From the NCBI GenBank assembly GCA_002343075.1, contig DDRH01000036.1, positions 62,001 to 126,000 of the forward strand: 64,000 bases of DNA. The letters run 5' to 3'. The first letter of the stretch is position 1. The number at the start of each line of letters is the position of its first letter. This stretch comes from Phycisphaerales bacterium UBA2421. GTDB taxonomy: Bacteria > Planctomycetota > Phycisphaerae > Tepidisphaerales > Tepidisphaeraceae. Below the pieces are notes generated by a model that ran no database searches, had not been told where the DNA came from, and saw only the letters and a program-made list of their open reading frames with translations. Positions 61,372 through 64,000 of this stretch are shown here, piece by piece. Made by a program: the position numbers and the translations under genes.

Positions 61372-62757
61372 TCAGGTTGGCTGCTGGAGGGCCGCCTCGA
61401 CGACCGATTGCACGTCGGCGATGAGCTTCTCACCCACCGACTTCTCGGGCGCTTCGGCAATAATGCGCATGATTGGCTCGGTGTTACTCGCACGCGCATT
61501 GACCCAGGCTCGCTGCGCTTCAAAGTCGATACGAATACCGTCTTGCATGTCGATCGTCTCTCTCGCATATGCGCCATGTATGGCACGCACGGCGCGCTCG
61601 GCGTCTTCTCTACCGCACGGAAACTTGGTCTTTACTATCTCGTAGCGAGGAATTTCGTTAACCAACTGACTGATCGTTTTTCCTGTGGCCGACATGAGCT
61701 GCATAATGAGGGCAATGCCGGTGAGGCTATCACGACCGGGAACGACACGCGGGTCAATCACGCCGCCGTTGCCCTCGCCGCCGATGATGGCGTTGTGTTT
61801 GAGCATTGCTTCGATGACGTTGGCCTCTCCCGTTGGCGTGCGAAGCACGGTCGCACCGTTCTCGGCGGCGATGTCATCGAGCATTCGGCTGGTGGATAGG
61901 TTTGCGACGGCGATACCTTTGCGCTTGCTCAAGACCCATTTCGCACATAGCGCCAGGGTGTACTCCTCACCAATATAGCTGCCATGCTCATCGACAATCG
62001 CCAATCGATCAGCATCGGGGTCCTGTGCCAACCCGCAGACGGCACGCTGACGCTTTACTTCACTGCAAAGGCCGCCGAGGTTCCCTTCGGTCGGCTCAGG
62101 TTCATGGGCAAATCGGCCCGTCGGTTCGCCATTGATATGCACAACCTGACAGCCGAGCTTGCTCAGGAGTGTATGAGTGGGCACGCATCCGGCGCCATTT
62201 ACACTGTCAAGTACCACCTTGAAACGCTTGCTGCTAATGCCAAGCACATCCACCAGTTCCAGCACCCGCCGGATATGGTAGGAGTGCCCCTCCATGTTCC
62301 GAGTTGGTTGCTGGAGTTCCGCGACCCGGACGTAGCTGCTTTCGTGCGCATCGTAAAGCTCACGAATTCGCTTCACCGCCTCACCTGGCGGGGCGACACC
62401 GTCGCGCGTGAGCAACTTTACGCCATTCCAATCGATCGGATTATGGCTGGCAGTGGCGACGATGCCGGCGTCGGCCTCCAAAAGCCTGGTCATGATTGCC
62501 ACTGTTGGCGTGGTAACGATATCAAGATCGATGGTCTGAATGCCGCTTGCGTGCAGCGTTGCGAGGACGGCGTCGCGAACGAACGGGCCCGATGGCCGTG
62601 TGTCCCGGCCAAAAGCCACCTTCAGGGGCTTGCCCGTCGGTGAGGTCTGCTTCAGCCAGGCGGCAAAGGCTGCTGACATCTGCATCAGAACCGCCGGCGT
62701 GAGCGTCCCGCCGACTGTGCCGCGCATACCCGAAACACCGATCATCAATGCGTCCAT
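61372..62757 (-). CDS. phosphoglucosamine mutase/phosphomannomutase-like enzyme
   Basis: A 461-residue alpha-D-phosphohexomutase. The phosphoserine loop is ATASHNPIDWNG (Ser104), the Mg site is DPDADR, the sugar loop is EGNGG, and the phosphate-binding segment is RASNTEPIMR. The N-terminal IGVSGMRGTVG is typical of the GlmM-like group, which converts glucosamine-6-phosphate to glucosamine-1-phosphate for UDP-GlcNAc; phosphomannomutase activity cannot be excluded. ATG at 62757 follows AAGGG; about 55 upstream codons in the same frame are not coding. Convergent with the GT-C gene. Confidence 0.9.
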   Translation of the reverse strand: MDALMIGVSGMRGTVGGTLTPAVLMQMSAAFAAWLKQTSPTGKPLKVAFGRDTRPSGPFVRDAVLATLHASGIQTIDLDIVTTPTVAIMTRLLEADAGIVATASHNPIDWNGVKLLTRDGVAPPGEAVKRIRELYDAHESSYVRVAELQQPTRNMEGHSYHIRRVLELVDVLGISSKRFKVVLDSVNGAGCVPTHTLLSKLGCQVVHINGEPTGRFAHEPEPTEGNLGGLCSEVKRQRAVCGLAQDPDADRLAIVDEHGSYIGEEYTLALCAKWVLSKRKGIAVANLSTSRMLDDIAAENGATVLRTPTGEANVIEAMLKHNAIIGGEGNGGVIDPRVVPGRDSLTGIALIMQLMSATGKTISQLVNEIPRYEIVKTKFPCGREDAERAVRAIHGAYARETIDMQDGIRIDFEAQRAWVNARASNTEPIMRIIAEAPEKSVGEKLIADVQSVVEAALQQPT

Positions 62758-62829
62758 GAAACCCTTCGTATATGCGGTCAAAAGAGACCAAACTATGCCA
62801 TCTGCATTCTGTTGTACTATTATCAGGGG

Positions 62830-63807
62830 ATGAAGACGGATCGCAATCCAATCAACGATGAGATCGCGCCAGCGGTCGATGCAATTGTCAAGAGCATCCA
62901 TGACGAGCCTCGACTCCAACACCTCAACCGCGTAAATCTACCTGACCGTGAGCAGATTGTGCTGGCAATCGACTTGCTCCGACAACTCGTCTTTCCCGGA
63001 TACTTTGGGAAACGCGATTTAACCAGTGCCAACTTACCGGAGCACGTGACGTCAGTCGTCGCCCGGTTGAACGAAGTGTTGTACGACCAAGTACGCTGCT
63101 GCCTGCGATACCGGGAGAACATTGCCACCGATCAGCGGTCTGGGAGATGCGCTGAGTGTGACGACTCCGCCCGCGAAATTGTGCGGCAGTTCATGACGCG
63201 GATTCCGTCCGTGCGCGCCTTACTCGCGAGTGATGTCCAAGCAGCCTTCGATGGCGATCCGGCGGCGATCAACACCGACGAGACCATTTTCTCTTACCCC
63301 GGCCTGATGGCGATCACCGTTCAACGCCTGGCGCACGAGTTTTACCGGCTTCAGGTACCGCTTCTCCCGCGCATCATGACCGAGTGGGCGCACGGGCGCA
63401 CTGGAATTGACATCCATCCTGGAGCGACACTTGGAAGTGGGCTGATGATCGATCACGGGACAGGTGTAGTGGTCGGTGAAACAACGGTCATCGGGGACAA
63501 CGTTAAAATTTATCAAGGCGTCACGCTCGGGGCGCTCGCGCCTGCATTTGGTCAGCTCCTTCGGGGGCAGAAGAGGCACCCCACGATTGAGGACGAAGTC
63601 ACCATCTATGCCGGTGCGACAATTCTTGGAGGAGAGACAGTCATCGGGAAAGGAACAGTAATCGGCGGCAATCTCTTCATTACCGCGAGCATTCCGGCTA
63701 TGCACGTTGTGACGACTGAACCGCCTAAACTGCATATGCGGCAGCGGGGGAAGCGAAGACGTGAAGCACGGGCGTCCACCCATGATCCCCTCGACTTTGT
63801 GATCTAA
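62830..63807 (+). CDS. serine O-acetyltransferase
   Basis: A 325-residue enzyme that acetylates serine with acetyl-CoA, giving O-acetylserine for cysteine synthesis. The C-terminal left-handed beta-helix is complete: GIDIHPGATLGSGLMIDHGTGVVVGETTVIGDNVKIYQGVTLGA, with the catalytic Asp/His pair in IDHGTG. The N-terminal helical domain is longer than in E. coli CysE, as in EpsC-like plant/bacterial types. ATG at 62830 directly abuts AGGGG, too close for a ribosome site, so a leaderless transcript or the TTG at 62812 is possible. No cysK is next to it. Confidence 0.9.
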   Translation: MKTDRNPINDEIAPAVDAIVKSIHDEPRLQHLNRVNLPDREQIVLAIDLLRQLVFPGYFGKRDLTSANLPEHVTSVVARLNEVLYDQVRCCLRYRENIATDQRSGRCAECDDSAREIVRQFMTRIPSVRALLASDVQAAFDGDPAAINTDETIFSYPGLMAITVQRLAHEFYRLQVPLLPRIMTEWAHGRTGIDIHPGATLGSGLMIDHGTGVVVGETTVIGDNVKIYQGVTLGALAPAFGQLLRGQKRHPTIEDEVTIYAGATILGGETVIGKGTVIGGNLFITASIPAMHVVTTEPPKLHMRQRGKRRREARASTHDPLDFVI

Positions 63808-63942
63808 CACGTTCGCAAAGCGAGGCAGCGGCGCTGCACGGGCACAACACTGCGGTGTTGCATCCTTGCAACATGTGGAGCGATTGACGCGCAGAATCAT
63901 AGTTAGACCGCTTCGGCACCGGCTTTGTTATGGTGCAATCGC

Positions 63943-64000
63943 ATGAGCCGGAGCGTTATTTGCATCCTCGGACTAGGCCTACTCGTCGGCTGCGCCTCCA
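63943..64000 (+). CDS. lipoprotein, 5' end only
   Basis: Only the first 19 codons are visible. MSRSVICILGLGLLVGCAS is a lipoprotein signal: short positive start, hydrophobic core, and the lipobox LVGC with the Cys at residue 17. No Shine-Dalgarno is seen. The mature part lies beyond the window, so nothing can be said about its role. Confidence 0.5.
   Translation, partial: MSRSVICILGLGLLVGCAS

Overview
The window looks like part of the chromosome of an aerobic, heterotrophic planctomycete, probably class Phycisphaerae (the phylum is well supported, the class is a guess). Pointers are an LEPR-XLL secretion motif ahead of calcium-binding repeats (33537-34712), a PEP-CTERM protein with a dockerin-like calcium module (20781-22574), a prepilin-like protein ending in a FADGH motif (22741-23652), and a complete alternative complex III / cytochrome oxidase operon. 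The genes read as resident chromosome: there is no transposase, integrase, phage module, CRISPR array or rRNA. One tRNA gene is present.

Left part, 1-19 kb. An S9 peptidase runs off the left edge, followed by tRNA-Ala(TGC). Positions 16545 down to 1585 form one leftward operon: actA-B-C-D-E-F, a small membrane protein, sco, coxB, coxA, coxC, a subunit IV-like gene and a second subunit III-like gene. Together they encode a quinol:cytochrome c oxidoreductase (ACIII, six c hemes by motif count) joined to an A2-type caa3 oxidase with its copper chaperone, i.e. a complete quinol-to-oxygen chain. Acetyl-CoA synthetase (acs) and a short adenylate kinase follow on the + strand.

Middle, 19-34 kb. An imperfect inverted repeat separates the convergent adk and efp genes. 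EF-P has Asn at the usually modified tip position. After the PEP-CTERM and prepilin-like genes comes a leftward five-gene type II fatty-acid/polyketide-like cluster (27913 to 23752): dehydratase, long ACP, degenerate dehydratase, ketosynthase-like protein without its second His, and a canonical ketosynthase. This is the most interesting unassigned system here. A secreted CBM/esterase, a four-helix membrane protein coupled to a B12-type radical SAM enzyme, two hypotheticals, queE and the LEPR-XLL/RTX protein follow.

Right part, 34-64 kb. A large membrane redox protein joins a circularly permuted FAD/NAD(P) module to a NapH/NosR-like iron-sulfur membrane domain; a DUF547 protein and a large GH63-type glucosidase follow it. 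Then come a TPR/coiled-coil exported protein, an orphan HicB-like protein, a TPR-YggX fusion, folE, a His-rich fasciclin protein, a PDZ protein with a phosphotransferase, an ABC exporter pair, a metallophosphoesterase, a rhomboid protease, leuC without leuD, three GT-C type membrane glycosyltransferases with a sugar-nucleotide epimerase and a phosphoglucosamine mutase-like enzyme (an envelope glycan neighbourhood), serine acetyltransferase and the start of a lipoprotein gene.

Starts were chosen by Shine-Dalgarno placement and conserved N-termini, so many genes are shorter than their longest open frame. All family names come from motifs and remembered family features, not from database searches.
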